64,000 bases of DNA from Magnetospirillum sulfuroxidans (GTDB taxonomy: Bacteria; Pseudomonadota; Alphaproteobacteria; Rhodospirillales; Magnetospirillaceae), in contig NZ_JAGTUF010000016.1 of NCBI RefSeq assembly GCF_018224925.1, forward strand, positions 1 through 64,000. Reading direction: 5' to 3'. Below, one piece after another: positions 28,223 to 37,561 of the stretch. Below the pieces are notes generated by a model. It was not told where the DNA came from, searched no databases, and saw only the letters and a program-made list of their open reading frames with translations. The position numbers and the translations under genes were made by a program. Every line of letters starts with the position of its first letter. Position 1 is the first letter of the stretch.

Positions 28223-29788
28223 ATGACCACGCCCCGCACCTCCCGCCCCGTCATCTTGTGCATTCTTGATGGCTGGGGGCACCGCGACGACCGCGAAGAC
28301 AACGCCATCGCCCAAGCCGATACGCCGACCTGGGACCGCTTTTTGACCCAGTATCCGCATGCGCTCTTGGCCACGTCGGGCCTGTCGGTGGGACTGCCCG
28401 AGGGGCAGATGGGCAATTCCGAGGTTGGACACACCAATCTCGGCGCCGGCCGGGTGGTCATGCAGGAATTGCCGCGCATCGACAGCGCTGTCGCCGATGG
28501 TTCGCTGGCCGCCAATCCCCGCTTGGTCGATGCCATCGCCAAGGTCAAGGCCGCCGGCGGCGCCTTCCATCTGCTGGGCCTGCTCAGCCCCGGCGGCGTC
28601 CATTCGCACCAAGACCATCTGGCCGCCCTGGCCCGGACCATCGCCGCCGCCGGCGTCGCGGTGAAGGTGCATGCTTTTCTGGATGGCCGCGACACCCCGC
28701 CATCCTCGGCCAAGGGATTCGTGGCCAAATTCCTGGCCGATGTCGCCGGCCACGACGTCGCCATCGCCACCCTTTCGGGCCGCTATTACGCCATGGACCG
28801 CGATCAGCGCTGGGACCGGGTGGGATTGGCCTTCGCCGCCATGATGCAAGGTCAGCCGACCTCGACACAGGATCCGCTGGCGGCCATCCAGGCTTCCTAT
28901 GATGCCGGCAAGACCGATGAATTCATGCTGCCGGTCAGCCTTGGCGGCTATGGCGGCATGAACGATGGCGACGGCCTGTTGATGGGCAATTTCCGCGCCG
29001 ACCGCGCCCGCGAAATCCTGCACGCCCTGATCGATCCCGCCTTTGACGGCTTCGCCCGCGCCCGCGGCGTGACCTTGGCGGCGCAACTGGGCCTGACCGA
29101 ATATTCCAAGGATCTCAATGCGCTGCTTGGGGCGTTGTTTCCGGCCGAAGCCCTGTCCAAGATCTTGGGCGAGGTCGCCTCCGAGGCTGGGCTGACCCAA
29201 TTGCGCATCGCCGAGACCGAGAAATACGCCCACGTCACCTTTTTCTTCAATGGCGGCCGCGAGAAGGTCTATCCGGGCGAGGATCGCATCTTGGTCCCCA
29301 GCCCCAAGGTCGCCACCTATGATTTGCAACCGGAAATGAGCGCGGCCGAAGTCGCCGACAAGATGATCGCCGCCATCGATTCGGGCAAATACGACCTGAT
29401 CATCGCCAATTTCGCCAATGGCGACATGGTCGGCCATACCGGCATCCTTAGCGCCGCCATGCGTGCGGCGGTGGCCGTCGATGGCTGTCTGAGCCGGCTG
29501 GAACAGGCGGTTCTGCGGGCCGGGGGGGTCATGTTGGTGACCGCCGACCACGGCAATGCCGAATTGATGCGCGACCCGACCACGCACGAACCGCACACCG
29601 CCCACACCACCGGGCCGGTGGACGCCATCCTGGTCAATCCTCCCGCCGGCGTTTCCAGCTTGGCCGATGGCCGGCTCGCCGATGTCGCCCCCACTCTGCT
29701 GGCCTTGCTGCACTTGCCGCAGCCGGCCCAAATGACCGGGCATTCCCTGATCGGCGGCGATGCGTCGCAGATTCGTGCCGCCGGCTAA
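28223..29788 (+). CDS. gpmI: 2,3-bisphosphoglycerate-independent phosphoglycerate mutase
   Basis: 521 residues from ATG 28223. A manganese enzyme of glycolysis/gluconeogenesis in the alkaline phosphatase superfamily. It has the metal Asp16 (ILDGWGHR), nucleophile Ser66 (MGNSEVGH), FLDGRDTPP, GRYYAMDRD(Q)RW, NFRADRAREI and VTADHGNAE. It opens the gpmI-envC-ctpA-yibQ-rppH run; its 3' end overlaps the envC-like start by 29 bases, so translation is coupled. Confidence 0.97.
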   Translation: MTTPRTSRPVILCILDGWGHRDDREDNAIAQADTPTWDRFLTQYPHALLATSGLSVGLPEGQMGNSEVGHTNLGAGRVVMQELPRIDSAVADGSLAANPRLVDAIAKVKAAGGAFHLLGLLSPGGVHSHQDHLAALARTIAAAGVAVKVHAFLDGRDTPPSSAKGFVAKFLADVAGHDVAIATLSGRYYAMDRDQRWDRVGLAFAAMMQGQPTSTQDPLAAIQASYDAGKTDEFMLPVSLGGYGGMNDGDGLLMGNFRADRAREILHALIDPAFDGFARARGVTLAAQLGLTEYSKDLNALLGALFPAEALSKILGEVASEAGLTQLRIAETEKYAHVTFFFNGGREKVYPGEDRILVPSPKVATYDLQPEMSAAEVADKMIAAIDSGKYDLIIANFANGDMVGHTGILSAAMRAAVAVDGCLSRLEQAVLRAGGVMLVTADHGNAELMRDPTTHEPHTAHTTGPVDAILVNPPAGVSSLADGRLADVAPTLLALLHLPQPAQMTGHSLIGGDASQIRAAG

Positions 29789-31226
29789 ACTTGCCCTGCT
29801 GGCCCTGGCCGTCTGTTTGGCGGCGACGCCGGCTTGGGCTCAGAACCAACCGGACGCCGCCGCCGCCGACCGCCGTTTGCGCGAACTGGAAGACCAGATC
29901 AAACGGTCGCAGGCCGAACATGCCGAAATCAAACGCAAGGCGCGGGCCATCTCGGACGAATTGTCCCATATCCGCGCCGACATGATCGCCGCCGCCCGCG
30001 CCGCCCAAGACAGCGAGGAATTGCTGTCGGAACTGGAACGCCAACTGGAGGAATTGAAAACCCTGGAAGGCGACCGCGCCAGCGCCCTGCAACGACGGTC
30101 GTCACAGATGACCGGGGTGCTGACCGCGCTGGAACGCCTGGCCTGGCGTCCGACCGAAGCGCTGATGGCGCAGCCGCAAACCCCGGCCGAGACCGTGCGC
30201 TCGGCCATCTTGTTGCGCTCGGCCGTGCCGCAGATCGAACGCTCGGTGCACGATCTCAAGGACGAGATCGACATCATGAGCAAATTGCGCGACGACATCA
30301 CCAATCAGCGCCAGCGCATCGGCAACACCGCCGTGCGCCTGGATGGCGAACACAAGCGCCTCAAAGATTTGTGGGACCGCAAGTCAACATTGCAATACGC
30401 CGCCATCGCCGAAACCGAGGCGTCGGAACAGCGCGTGCGCCAACTCGCCGGCGAGGCTCAGGATTTGCGCGAATTGATGCAGCGTCTGGAACAAGAACGC
30501 CAGCGCCGCTTGCTTGAGGCCGCAACCAAGGCCGCCGCCGAAAAGGCCGCGCGCGAAGCCGAGATCGCCGCCAAAAAAGCCGCGCACGACGCCGAAATGG
30601 CAGCGCAAAAAGCCGCCCGCGAAGCCGAAATCGCCGCCAGACGGGCGGAAAAGGAACGCCAGGAACGCGAAATGGCCGAGGCCCGCGCCGCCCGCGAGGC
30701 CGAATTAAAGGCCCAGGCACAGGCGCGCGAGGCGGAAATCGCCGCGCAAAAAGCCGCCCGCGCCCATGAATCCGCCGCGCGCGAGGCCGCCGACGCCAAG
30801 CCGATGACCAGCGACAAGCCGTTCTCCGCGGCCCAAGGCAAGATGATCTATCCTGCCAAGGGCCGGGTGGTCGAACGCTTCGGCCAGCCCAACGAAGTGG
30901 GCGTCATCACCAAGGGCATCAGCATCGCCACCCGCAAGGGGGCGCAGATCATCGCCCCCTACGAGGGCCAGGTCGCCTTTGCCGGTCCATTTCGCGGCTA
31001 TGGCCTGCTCTTGATCATCGAACACAGCGAGGGCTATCATACGCTGCTTGCGGGGATGGCCCGAATCGACGCCAATGTCGGACAAAAGCTGACAACGGGG
31101 GAACCCGTTGGCATCATGGGCGACGACGATGCCAAACCCGCTTTGTATATCGAGCTGCGCCGCCAGGGGCAGCCCGTTAACCCTCTGCCTTGGCTTACCG
31201 CACAGAAAAGTAAGGGTCACGGATGA
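29760..31226 (+). CDS. EnvC-like murein hydrolase activator (degenerate LytM/M23 domain)
   Basis: 488 residues. A signal peptide (ends PAWAQ) is followed by a long coiled coil with an Ala/Glu/Arg-rich repeat stretch (~245-340), then a C-terminal LytM domain (~365-485). The zinc ligands of active M23 peptidases are missing: the HxxxD position reads TKGIS and the HLHFE position reads ALYIELR. This matches EnvC-type proteins, which activate cell-division amidases instead of cutting peptidoglycan. In E. coli envC also sits between the phosphoglycerate mutase gene and yibQ. It overlaps ctpA by four bases. Confidence 0.9.
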   Translation: MRRRFVPPAKLALLALAVCLAATPAWAQNQPDAAAADRRLRELEDQIKRSQAEHAEIKRKARAISDELSHIRADMIAAARAAQDSEELLSELERQLEELKTLEGDRASALQRRSSQMTGVLTALERLAWRPTEALMAQPQTPAETVRSAILLRSAVPQIERSVHDLKDEIDIMSKLRDDITNQRQRIGNTAVRLDGEHKRLKDLWDRKSTLQYAAIAETEASEQRVRQLAGEAQDLRELMQRLEQERQRRLLEAATKAAAEKAAREAEIAAKKAAHDAEMAAQKAAREAEIAARRAEKERQEREMAEARAAREAELKAQAQAREAEIAAQKAARAHESAAREAADAKPMTSDKPFSAAQGKMIYPAKGRVVERFGQPNEVGVITKGISIATRKGAQIIAPYEGQVAFAGPFRGYGLLLIIEHSEGYHTLLAGMARIDANVGQKLTTGEPVGIMGDDDAKPALYIELRRQGQPVNPLPWLTAQKSKGHG

Positions 31227-32560
31227 TTCGCAAGACCATGATTGCTGTCAGCACCACCGCGTTGCTGGCAACCTCGTTCCTGACGCCTGCTTGGGCGGCG
31301 GAGTCCAAGGAAACCTATCGCCTGTTGGATTTGTTCGCCACGGTGTTCGAAAAAGTCCGGGCCGAATATGTCGAGCCGGTCAAGGACGACGAACTGATCG
31401 AAGCCGCGCTCAACGGCATGCTGACGTCGCTGGACCCGCATTCCAGCTACCTCAACGCCAAGAACGCCAAGGACATGGACATCAACACCAAGGGCGAATT
31501 CGGCGGCCTGGGGATTGAAGTGACCATGGAAAGCGGCTGGGTCAAGGTGGTCTCGCCCATCGACGAGACCCCGGCCTTCCGCGCCGGCCTGCAACCCGGC
31601 GATTTCATCACCCATCTGGATGGCGAACCGGTTCAGGGGCTCAGCCTGTCGGAAGCGGTCGACCGCATGCGCGGCCTGGTCAATACCGACATCAAGCTGA
31701 CCATCCGTCGCAACGGCAACGCGCCCTTCGACGTCAAGCTGACCCGCGCGGTCATCAAGATCCAGACCGTGCGCTCCCATGCCGAGGGCAAGATCGGCTA
31801 TGTCCGCATCACCCAGTTCTCCGCCACCACCGACACCGATCTGCGCAAGCATGTCGATCAGTTGAAAAAGGATATCGGCAAGGATCTTGGCGGCTTCGTC
31901 GTCGATCTGCGCAACAATCCGGGCGGTCTCTTGGATCAGGCCATCGCCGTCTCCGACGACTTCCTGGAAAAGGGCGAGATCGTCTCGACCCGGTCGCGCA
32001 AGGCCGAAGACACCCAGCGCTTCAACGCCAAGCCCGGCGACATCACCGGTGGCTTGCCGGTGGTTCTGCTGGTCAATGACGGGTCGGCCTCGGCTTCGGA
32101 AATCGTCGCCGGCGCGCTGCAAGATCACCGCCGCGCCCTGGTCTTGGGCACCCGTTCGTTCGGCAAGGGCTCGGTGCAGACGTTGATGCCCTTGGGCCAA
32201 TACGGTTCGATGCGGCTGACCACGGCACGCTATTACACGCCGTCGGGGCGCTCGATCCAGGCGGTCGGCATCGAACCCGACATCAAGGTGCTGCAATCCA
32301 AGGTCGAGCCGATCAACGTGCCGGAACGCGAACGCCGAGCCGAAGCCAACCTGCGCAACGCCCTGGCCAATCCCGACGCCAAGGCGGCCAAACCGGCCGA
32401 AGACGCCCCGGCCAAGGATGCCCCGGCGGCCAAGGACGAGGAAAAGCACGGCGATGCGCCGCCGGTGATCAAGATGGGTGATCCGGCTCAGGATTATCAA
32501 TTGGCCCGCGCCCTTGACCTGATCCGGGGGCTGTCCCTGTACCGGGCCACGGCCAACTAA
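31223..32560 (+). CDS. ctpA: Carboxy-terminal processing protease CtpA (S41 family)
   Basis: 445 residues with a signal peptide (ends AWAA). A PDZ domain (~93-170, GEFGGLGIEV...GDFITHLDG) precedes the S41 protease core. The catalytic dyad is Ser290 (GSASASE, third small residue) and Lys315 (SFGKGSVQT), 25 residues apart as in Prc. The tail (~370-425) is Ala/Lys/Pro-rich. It acts in the periplasm, possibly trimming envelope proteins or hydrolases. It overlaps the EnvC-like gene. Confidence 0.96.
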   Translation: MIRKTMIAVSTTALLATSFLTPAWAAESKETYRLLDLFATVFEKVRAEYVEPVKDDELIEAALNGMLTSLDPHSSYLNAKNAKDMDINTKGEFGGLGIEVTMESGWVKVVSPIDETPAFRAGLQPGDFITHLDGEPVQGLSLSEAVDRMRGLVNTDIKLTIRRNGNAPFDVKLTRAVIKIQTVRSHAEGKIGYVRITQFSATTDTDLRKHVDQLKKDIGKDLGGFVVDLRNNPGGLLDQAIAVSDDFLEKGEIVSTRSRKAEDTQRFNAKPGDITGGLPVVLLVNDGSASASEIVAGALQDHRRALVLGTRSFGKGSVQTLMPLGQYGSMRLTTARYYTPSGRSIQAVGIEPDIKVLQSKVEPINVPERERRAEANLRNALANPDAKAAKPAEDAPAKDAPAAKDEEKHGDAPPVIKMGDPAQDYQLARALDLIRGLSLYRATAN

Positions 32561-32564
32561 GCGC

Positions 32565-33926
32565 ATGGATACGCTGGACGACGACGACCTGTTTTTGTTG
32601 CGGCCGATCGGTGTCGATGACCCGCCGCCGCGCCGCAGCATATCGTTGCGTCCATTTCTGGTCGTCCTGGCCGTCGCCGTTTTAGGCGGCGGCCTGGGCA
32701 CCGGTGCTTATTTCCTGTCCAACCTGGATACCCGCGACGTCATCGGCCTGCTGGACGTGGCCGATCAGCCGCGTCTGGCTATTCAGATGCCCGGTCGCGG
32801 CGCCGCCAAAGGCCCGGCCATGCCGCCGGCCGACGAGGCCCCGGCCGCAGGCGGGCCGATGCTCAACCCCCCCGGCAGCCCCGGAACCGATAAGGCCCCC
32901 ACCGAAGCGCCCCCCGCTGTGGCGGCGGTCAGCGTCCCGCCATCACACGAGGCCCCCAGTCAAAGCCTGGTCCCGCCCGTCCAGATCGACGCCAAGCCGA
33001 CAATCGCCCCGGTGATCGCCCCCGAGGCCCCGCCGGCGCCGATCATCGTCCGTCAGGAAACGCCGCAAGGTCCCTTGCGGCCATTGCCGCGCGCCATCGA
33101 CAAGCCGCCCAGCTATGCCGCCTTGCCGGTCATCGCCGTCAAGCCCAAACCCCTGGGCGCGGTGCCGGCCGACGGCATGACCCGCCATTCGACTTTTGGT
33201 CCGCTGCCGGTGATCGCTTCGGATGGCCGGCAATCGTGGCAGGTCTATGCCCGCCCCTTCGAATCCAAGGACAACAAGCCGCGCTTAGCGATCATCGTCG
33301 GCGGCCTGGGAATGGACAAGGAAGCCACCGACATCGCCATCGAGCGCCTGCCGCCCGATGTCACCTTGGCCTTTTCCCCCTATGCCGGCGGCCTGGATAA
33401 TTGGGTGAAAAAGGCCCGCGATGCCGGTCATGAGGTGCTGCTGACCCTGCCGGTGGAAGAATCGGGCTTTCCCGCCCGCGACCCTGGCCCTTGGGGCCTG
33501 ACCACCTCGGCCAGGGCCGAAGATAACGCCGAAAAACTGCAAAGGGTGCTGGCGCGCACCGCCGGCTATGTCGGCGTGCTGGCGCAAGACGGTCCCTTCA
33601 CCAAATCCAAGCAGCTTGCCCCCATCCTCGCCATGCTGAAGGAACGCGGCTTGCTGTATGTGGGCAACGGCGCCGATGCCGATCCCAAGCCGCCCTCCGT
33701 CGCCTTGGCCGGCATCTTGGACAGCGAGGTGTTTCGCGATGCGGTGGAAAGCCGGCAAAAGGCCGTGGCCGGACAAGTCCGCGGCAAGGGACCGCAAGCG
33801 GTTCTGGCCAGCGCCCGCCCCGCCACCTTGGAAAGCATGATTCCCTGGCTGGGTTCATTGGCGGCCGAGGGCGTTCTCTTGGCCCCCGTTTCCGCCCTGA
33901 TCGGGCCGCAAGGAGGAAAGTCGTGA
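32565..33926 (+). CDS. Divergent polysaccharide deacetylase (YibQ family)
   Basis: 453 residues. A short cytoplasmic N tail and one TM helix (~28-50) are followed by a Pro/Ala-rich linker (~75-235) and a C-terminal catalytic-fold domain (~240-450). The latter has RLAIIVGGLGMDKEA, LAFSPYAGGLDNW, LLTLPVEESGFPARDPGPWGL and YVGVLAQDGPFTKS. Only the overall family fold is recognised; whether it still deacetylates glycans is unknown. The neighbours (EnvC-like, CtpA) point to the cell wall. Its stop overlaps the rppH GTG start. Confidence 0.88.
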   Translation: MDTLDDDDLFLLRPIGVDDPPPRRSISLRPFLVVLAVAVLGGGLGTGAYFLSNLDTRDVIGLLDVADQPRLAIQMPGRGAAKGPAMPPADEAPAAGGPMLNPPGSPGTDKAPTEAPPAVAAVSVPPSHEAPSQSLVPPVQIDAKPTIAPVIAPEAPPAPIIVRQETPQGPLRPLPRAIDKPPSYAALPVIAVKPKPLGAVPADGMTRHSTFGPLPVIASDGRQSWQVYARPFESKDNKPRLAIIVGGLGMDKEATDIAIERLPPDVTLAFSPYAGGLDNWVKKARDAGHEVLLTLPVEESGFPARDPGPWGLTTSARAEDNAEKLQRVLARTAGYVGVLAQDGPFTKSKQLAPILAMLKERGLLYVGNGADADPKPPSVALAGILDSEVFRDAVESRQKAVAGQVRGKGPQAVLASARPATLESMIPWLGSLAAEGVLLAPVSALIGPQGGKS

Positions 33927-34417
33927 GCAAACAATTGCCGCTGTCCCAGCGCCCCTATCGCCCTGGTGTCGGCATCTTGTTGTTCAATGCCCAGGGCTTG
34001 GTCTTCACCGCCCGGCGCATCGACACCAAAGAAGTGGCCTGGCAATTCCCGCAAGGCGGTATCGACGAGGGCGAAGACCCGGCCACCGCCGCGACCCGCG
34101 AGATGCTGGAGGAGATCGGCACCAACAAAGCCGAGATGATCGGCGAAAGCGCCGGATGGATTTCCTATGACCTGCCCGCCGACCTGGCCGACAAGGTGTG
34201 GAAAGGTCGTTTTCGCGGCCAAAAGCAGAAATGGTTCGCCTTCAAATTCCTTGGCAGCGACGCCGACATCAACATCGACACCGAGCACCCGGAATTTTGC
34301 CAATGGCAGTGGATGCCCCTGGCCGAAGCCGCCGAGCGGATTGTCGCCTTCAAGCGGCCGCTATACCAGCAGGTCGCGGCGGAATTCGCCCCCTTGGCCG
34401 CCGCGCTGACCGCCTGA
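33923..34417 (+). CDS. rppH: RNA pyrophosphohydrolase
   Basis: 164 residues, GTG start at 33923 with AGGAGG just upstream. A Nudix hydrolase that removes pyrophosphate from 5' triphosphate RNA and so starts mRNA decay. The Nudix box runs from Gly45 to Gly66 with Glu51, Arg59, Glu60, Glu63 and Glu64 in place. YRPGVGILLFN, VAWQFPQGGID and the C-terminal FCQWQWM are typical of RppH. It is coupled to the yibQ-like gene by a GTGA overlap. Confidence 0.95.
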   Translation: MSKQLPLSQRPYRPGVGILLFNAQGLVFTARRIDTKEVAWQFPQGGIDEGEDPATAATREMLEEIGTNKAEMIGESAGWISYDLPADLADKVWKGRFRGQKQKWFAFKFLGSDADINIDTEHPEFCQWQWMPLAEAAERIVAFKRPLYQQVAAEFAPLAAALTA

Positions 34418-34422
34418 AACAG

Positions 34423-35229
34423 ATGAAGCCGGCCGCGATCATCACCCTGGCCGCGCTCTCGGTCCTTGCGGCCGCGCCCAGCCAAGGCGCCACCTTGTGC
34501 ACCATCGTTGCCGATGCCGTTTCAGGCGCGGCCTTGCACCAATCGGGCAATGGCTGCGATCTCCGGGTGCCTCCGGCCTCGACCTTCAAGCTGGCCCTCA
34601 GCCTGATCGGGTTCGATTCAGGGCTGTTGCAGGACGCGCATAGCCCCGCCCTGCCGTTCAAGCCGGGCTATCCCGATTATCTGCCGTCCTGGCGCGCCAC
34701 CACCGACCCGACGGCGTGGATGAAGAACTCGGTGGTGTGGTATTCGCAGCAAATCACCGCGCAATTGGGCGAGGAAAGCTTCCGCCGCTATATCACCGCC
34801 TTCGCCTATGGCAACCAGGATCTGAGCGGCACTCCCGGCAAGCATGACGGGCTAAGCCGGGCTTGGCTCAGTTCGTCGCTGGAGATCTCGGCGCACGAAC
34901 AGATCGCCTTTCTGCGCAAGATCACCCGGCGACACTTGCCGGTGGCGGCACATGCCTATCGGATGACCGAGCTCATCACCCGACTCGACGATGCCCCGGC
35001 GGGCTGGGACCTTCATGGCAAGACCGGAACCGGCGCGCCGGCCACGGCCGAAGGCGGCCGCGACTGGGACCGCGCCTATGGCTGGTTCGTCGGCTGGGCC
35101 ACTCGGGACAACCGCACCGTCATCTTCGCCCGCTTGATCCAGGATGACGGCCGGCAAGAGATCAGCGCCGGCCTGCGCGCCCGCACGGCGATGGTGCGGG
35201 ATTTGCCCGCCCTCATCGACGCCCGCTGA
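34423..35229 (+). CDS. Class D (OXA-type) beta-lactamase
   Basis: 268 residues from ATG 34423 with a signal peptide (ends SQGAT). All class D active-site motifs are present: Ser53-Thr-Phe-Lys56, Ser103-Val-Val105 (KNSVVWYSQQI), Tyr129-Gly-Asn131 and Lys200-Thr-Gly202, plus YGWFVGW and the WLSSSLEISAHEQ helix. It would open beta-lactam rings in the periplasm. It sits five bases after rppH, at the end of a cell-wall gene run, with no mobile element near, so it looks like a resident gene. Confidence 0.93.
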   Translation: MKPAAIITLAALSVLAAAPSQGATLCTIVADAVSGAALHQSGNGCDLRVPPASTFKLALSLIGFDSGLLQDAHSPALPFKPGYPDYLPSWRATTDPTAWMKNSVVWYSQQITAQLGEESFRRYITAFAYGNQDLSGTPGKHDGLSRAWLSSSLEISAHEQIAFLRKITRRHLPVAAHAYRMTELITRLDDAPAGWDLHGKTGTGAPATAEGGRDWDRAYGWFVGWATRDNRTVIFARLIQDDGRQEISAGLRARTAMVRDLPALIDAR

Positions 35230-35356
35230 CGGGGTCGCCGAACACATCGTTTTGACCCGACGCATTCGCCACTGAATACCGTGCGCCCCCGATTGCCGCC
35301 CCAATCCAGGCGGGGTATCATCCCCCCACCGGGGCGGCCCACCGCAAGAGAACACA

Positions 35357-36592
35357 ATGGGCATGGAGCGGACGAGAATGAGTTCCGACATAACAGCACC
35401 CGAAATCGGACTGGAAGAGCGCTTTGGCTTTGGCGCCAATTGGCAACGCTTCCTCGACAAGGCCTTTTCACCGGAACGGGCCGAAGTCGCCCGCCGCTAT
35501 CTGCTGGATTTCCTTGGCCTCAAGGATTTACAGGGCCTCAGCGTCATTGATATCGGCAGCGGCAGCGGCCTGCATTCCCTCGGCATGCATGCTTCCGGCG
35601 CCCAAAGCTTACTCAGCTTTGATTTCGACCCCAATTCCGTCGCCGCCACCAACAGCATGCGACAAGCCGCCGGCTCGCCGGCCAATTGGACAATCCGGCA
35701 GGGTTCGGTGCTGGATACCGATTTCATCGGCGGCCTGGGGACCTTCGATCTGGTCTATTCCTGGGGGGTGCTGCACCATACCGGCGATCAATGGCGGGCC
35801 TTGGCCAACGTCATCCCGTTGATGAAGCCTGACGGCCGCCTGTATATCGCCCTTTACAGCCGCGAGGCCCACCTCAACCCGCCGGCGGAATATTGGCTGG
35901 AGGTCAAGCAACGCTATGTCAAGGCTGGTCCATTGCGCCGCCGCGCCATGGAAATCCATTATATCTGGAACCACCTGTGCCGGCGCAGCGTCAAAAAATT
36001 GCTTGGCCTGCCCAAGCTGCGCCGCGAATACATCCATTCTCGCGGCATGGAAATGATGACCGATATGCGGGATTGGCTGGGCGGTTGGCCGATGGAGTTT
36101 TCGACCATCCGCGAGGTCATCACCTTTGGCGAACAGCACGGTCTGGAATTGGTCCACATCATAACCGGCGAAGCCAACAGCGAATATTTATTCGTTCGCG
36201 CCGGTATGGCGGCGGCGCTGGGCTATCCGCCGCGCCATGCCGCCTTGAAGCATTTTCTGCTGTTGACGGCGCTGGCCGACCTGGGGCAATTGCCGGACCG
36301 TCCGTTCTACATCCATGGCACCGCCTTGGGGGCCCAGGCTTTGCTGGCGGCAATCCGCAAGGCCGGCATCCCCAATCTGGCCGGTTTCATCGACATGGAG
36401 CGTTCCGGCGAAATGCAGGGCTTGCCCATTCACCGCGAAGACGAATTCGCCGCCTTCGCCGCCGCCGATACCCCCATCGTGCTGTCCACCCGTTACGTCC
36501 GGGAAAACATCATCCGCTTGTTCAGTCTTGGTTATTGCAACATCCTCAATGGCCACGAATTGGCTATTTATTTGTACAACGCCAAACCCTGA
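35357..36592 (+). CDS. SAM-dependent methyltransferase fused to a C-terminal PglD-like Rossmann domain
   Basis: 411 residues from ATG 35357; ATG 35378 (GGAG nine bases upstream) is an equally good start. The N half (~45-190) has a SAM site, VIDIGSGSGLHSLG, and LVYSWGVLHHTGD. The C-terminal ~100 residues (~315-411) look like a sugar/nucleotide-binding Rossmann module: FYIHGTALGAQALLAAIRKAG, LAGFIDMERSGEMQGLPI, then PIVLSTRY. Such a module precedes acyltransferases in PglD. The pairing suggests modification of a surface or flagellar sugar, but this is inference. It is followed after 11 bases by a GNAT gene. Confidence 0.75.
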   Translation: MGMERTRMSSDITAPEIGLEERFGFGANWQRFLDKAFSPERAEVARRYLLDFLGLKDLQGLSVIDIGSGSGLHSLGMHASGAQSLLSFDFDPNSVAATNSMRQAAGSPANWTIRQGSVLDTDFIGGLGTFDLVYSWGVLHHTGDQWRALANVIPLMKPDGRLYIALYSREAHLNPPAEYWLEVKQRYVKAGPLRRRAMEIHYIWNHLCRRSVKKLLGLPKLRREYIHSRGMEMMTDMRDWLGGWPMEFSTIREVITFGEQHGLELVHIITGEANSEYLFVRAGMAAALGYPPRHAALKHFLLLTALADLGQLPDRPFYIHGTALGAQALLAAIRKAGIPNLAGFIDMERSGEMQGLPIHREDEFAAFAAADTPIVLSTRYVRENIIRLFSLGYCNILNGHELAIYLYNAKP

Positions 36593-36603
36593 CGGTCATT
36601 TCC

Positions 36604-37464
36604 ATGTCGCTGCCCCCCGCCTTCACCATCGCCCCCATGCGCGCCGACGAAGTGCCGATCTTGGAAGAATGGGCGGCGCAAGAAGGCTGGAACCCCGGTC
36701 TGGCCGATCTGGCCATCGCCCATGCGGTCGATCCCGATGCCTTCATCGCCCTGCGTCAGGGGGGTGAACTGGTCGGCGGCGGCACCATCTTTTCCTATTC
36801 CGCCGGCTTCGGCTTCATGGGCCTGTTCATCATCCGCGCCGATCTGCGCGGCGGCGGCCTGGGGGCGCAATTGTGGCACCACCGCCTGAACCTGCTGCGC
36901 CGCCGCCTTGTCCCTGGGGCCAGCATCGGCATGGACGGCGTTTTCGCCATGGCGCCGTTCTATGAAAAAGGCGGCTTCCGCCTCGCCCATCGCGATTTGC
37001 GCTTCGAAGGCGTCGCCCATGGGGTGACTGACCCGGCCATCCAAGCCTATCCCGAGATTTCCTTCGCCGAGATCGAGACTTACGATCACCGCTTTTTCCC
37101 GGTCTCTCGCGCCGCCTTTTTGCTGCGCTGGCTTGAACAACCGGGTGCCCATGTGCGGGGGCTGCGCCAAGGCGACAGCGTGGTCGGTTACGGCGTCGCC
37201 CGCCCCTGCCGCAGCGGCTTCAAGCTGGGACCGGTGTTCGCCGACAATCCGGCCAGCGCCGAACGCCTGATCGGCAGCCTGCTGGCGGCCATCCCCGGCG
37301 AAAAGGTGGCGCTGGATATCCCCGAACCCAATGGGGCCGGGCTGGAACTGGCGGCGAAATTCGGCTTAACCCAATCCTTCGGCTGTGCCCGAATGTATCA
37401 CGGCCCCGCCCCGGATCTGCCGCTGGACGGTATCTTTGGGGTGACGTCGTTCGAGTTCGGCTGA
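36604..37464 (+). CDS. Two-part GNAT acetyltransferase
   Basis: 286 residues: an N-terminal GNAT domain (~8-130) with FIIRADLRGGGLGAQLWHH as the acetyl-CoA-binding loop, then a second domain (~150-286) like the YitH/HolE C-terminal GNAT module (FKLGPVFADNPASAERLI). The substrate is unknown. Start ATG 36604 is 11 bases after the methyltransferase stop, so the two are probably one transcript. A palindromic repeat zone follows. Confidence 0.85.
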   Translation: MSLPPAFTIAPMRADEVPILEEWAAQEGWNPGLADLAIAHAVDPDAFIALRQGGELVGGGTIFSYSAGFGFMGLFIIRADLRGGGLGAQLWHHRLNLLRRRLVPGASIGMDGVFAMAPFYEKGGFRLAHRDLRFEGVAHGVTDPAIQAYPEISFAEIETYDHRFFPVSRAAFLLRWLEQPGAHVRGLRQGDSVVGYGVARPCRSGFKLGPVFADNPASAERLIGSLLAAIPGEKVALDIPEPNGAGLELAAKFGLTQSFGCARMYHGPAPDLPLDGIFGVTSFEFG

Positions 37465-37475
37465 GGGGATTAGGA

Positions 37476-37552
37476 AACCACAGAGGCACAGAGAGGTTTG
37501 TCGCGGGGTGATGCTGTCGCCCTCTGGCACCATCTCTCTGTGCCTCTGTGGG
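37476..37552. repeat. 18-bp inverted repeat, CACAGAG-type element
   Basis: CCACAGAGGCACAGAGAG (37478-37495) and its perfect inverse CTCTCTGTGCCTCTGTGG (37534-37551) flank a 38-base spacer. CACAGAGGCACAGAG-type sequence is seen as a dispersed palindromic repeat in many bacteria. It lies between convergent genes. Confidence 0.85.
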
Positions 37553-37561
37553 TCTTGAAAC

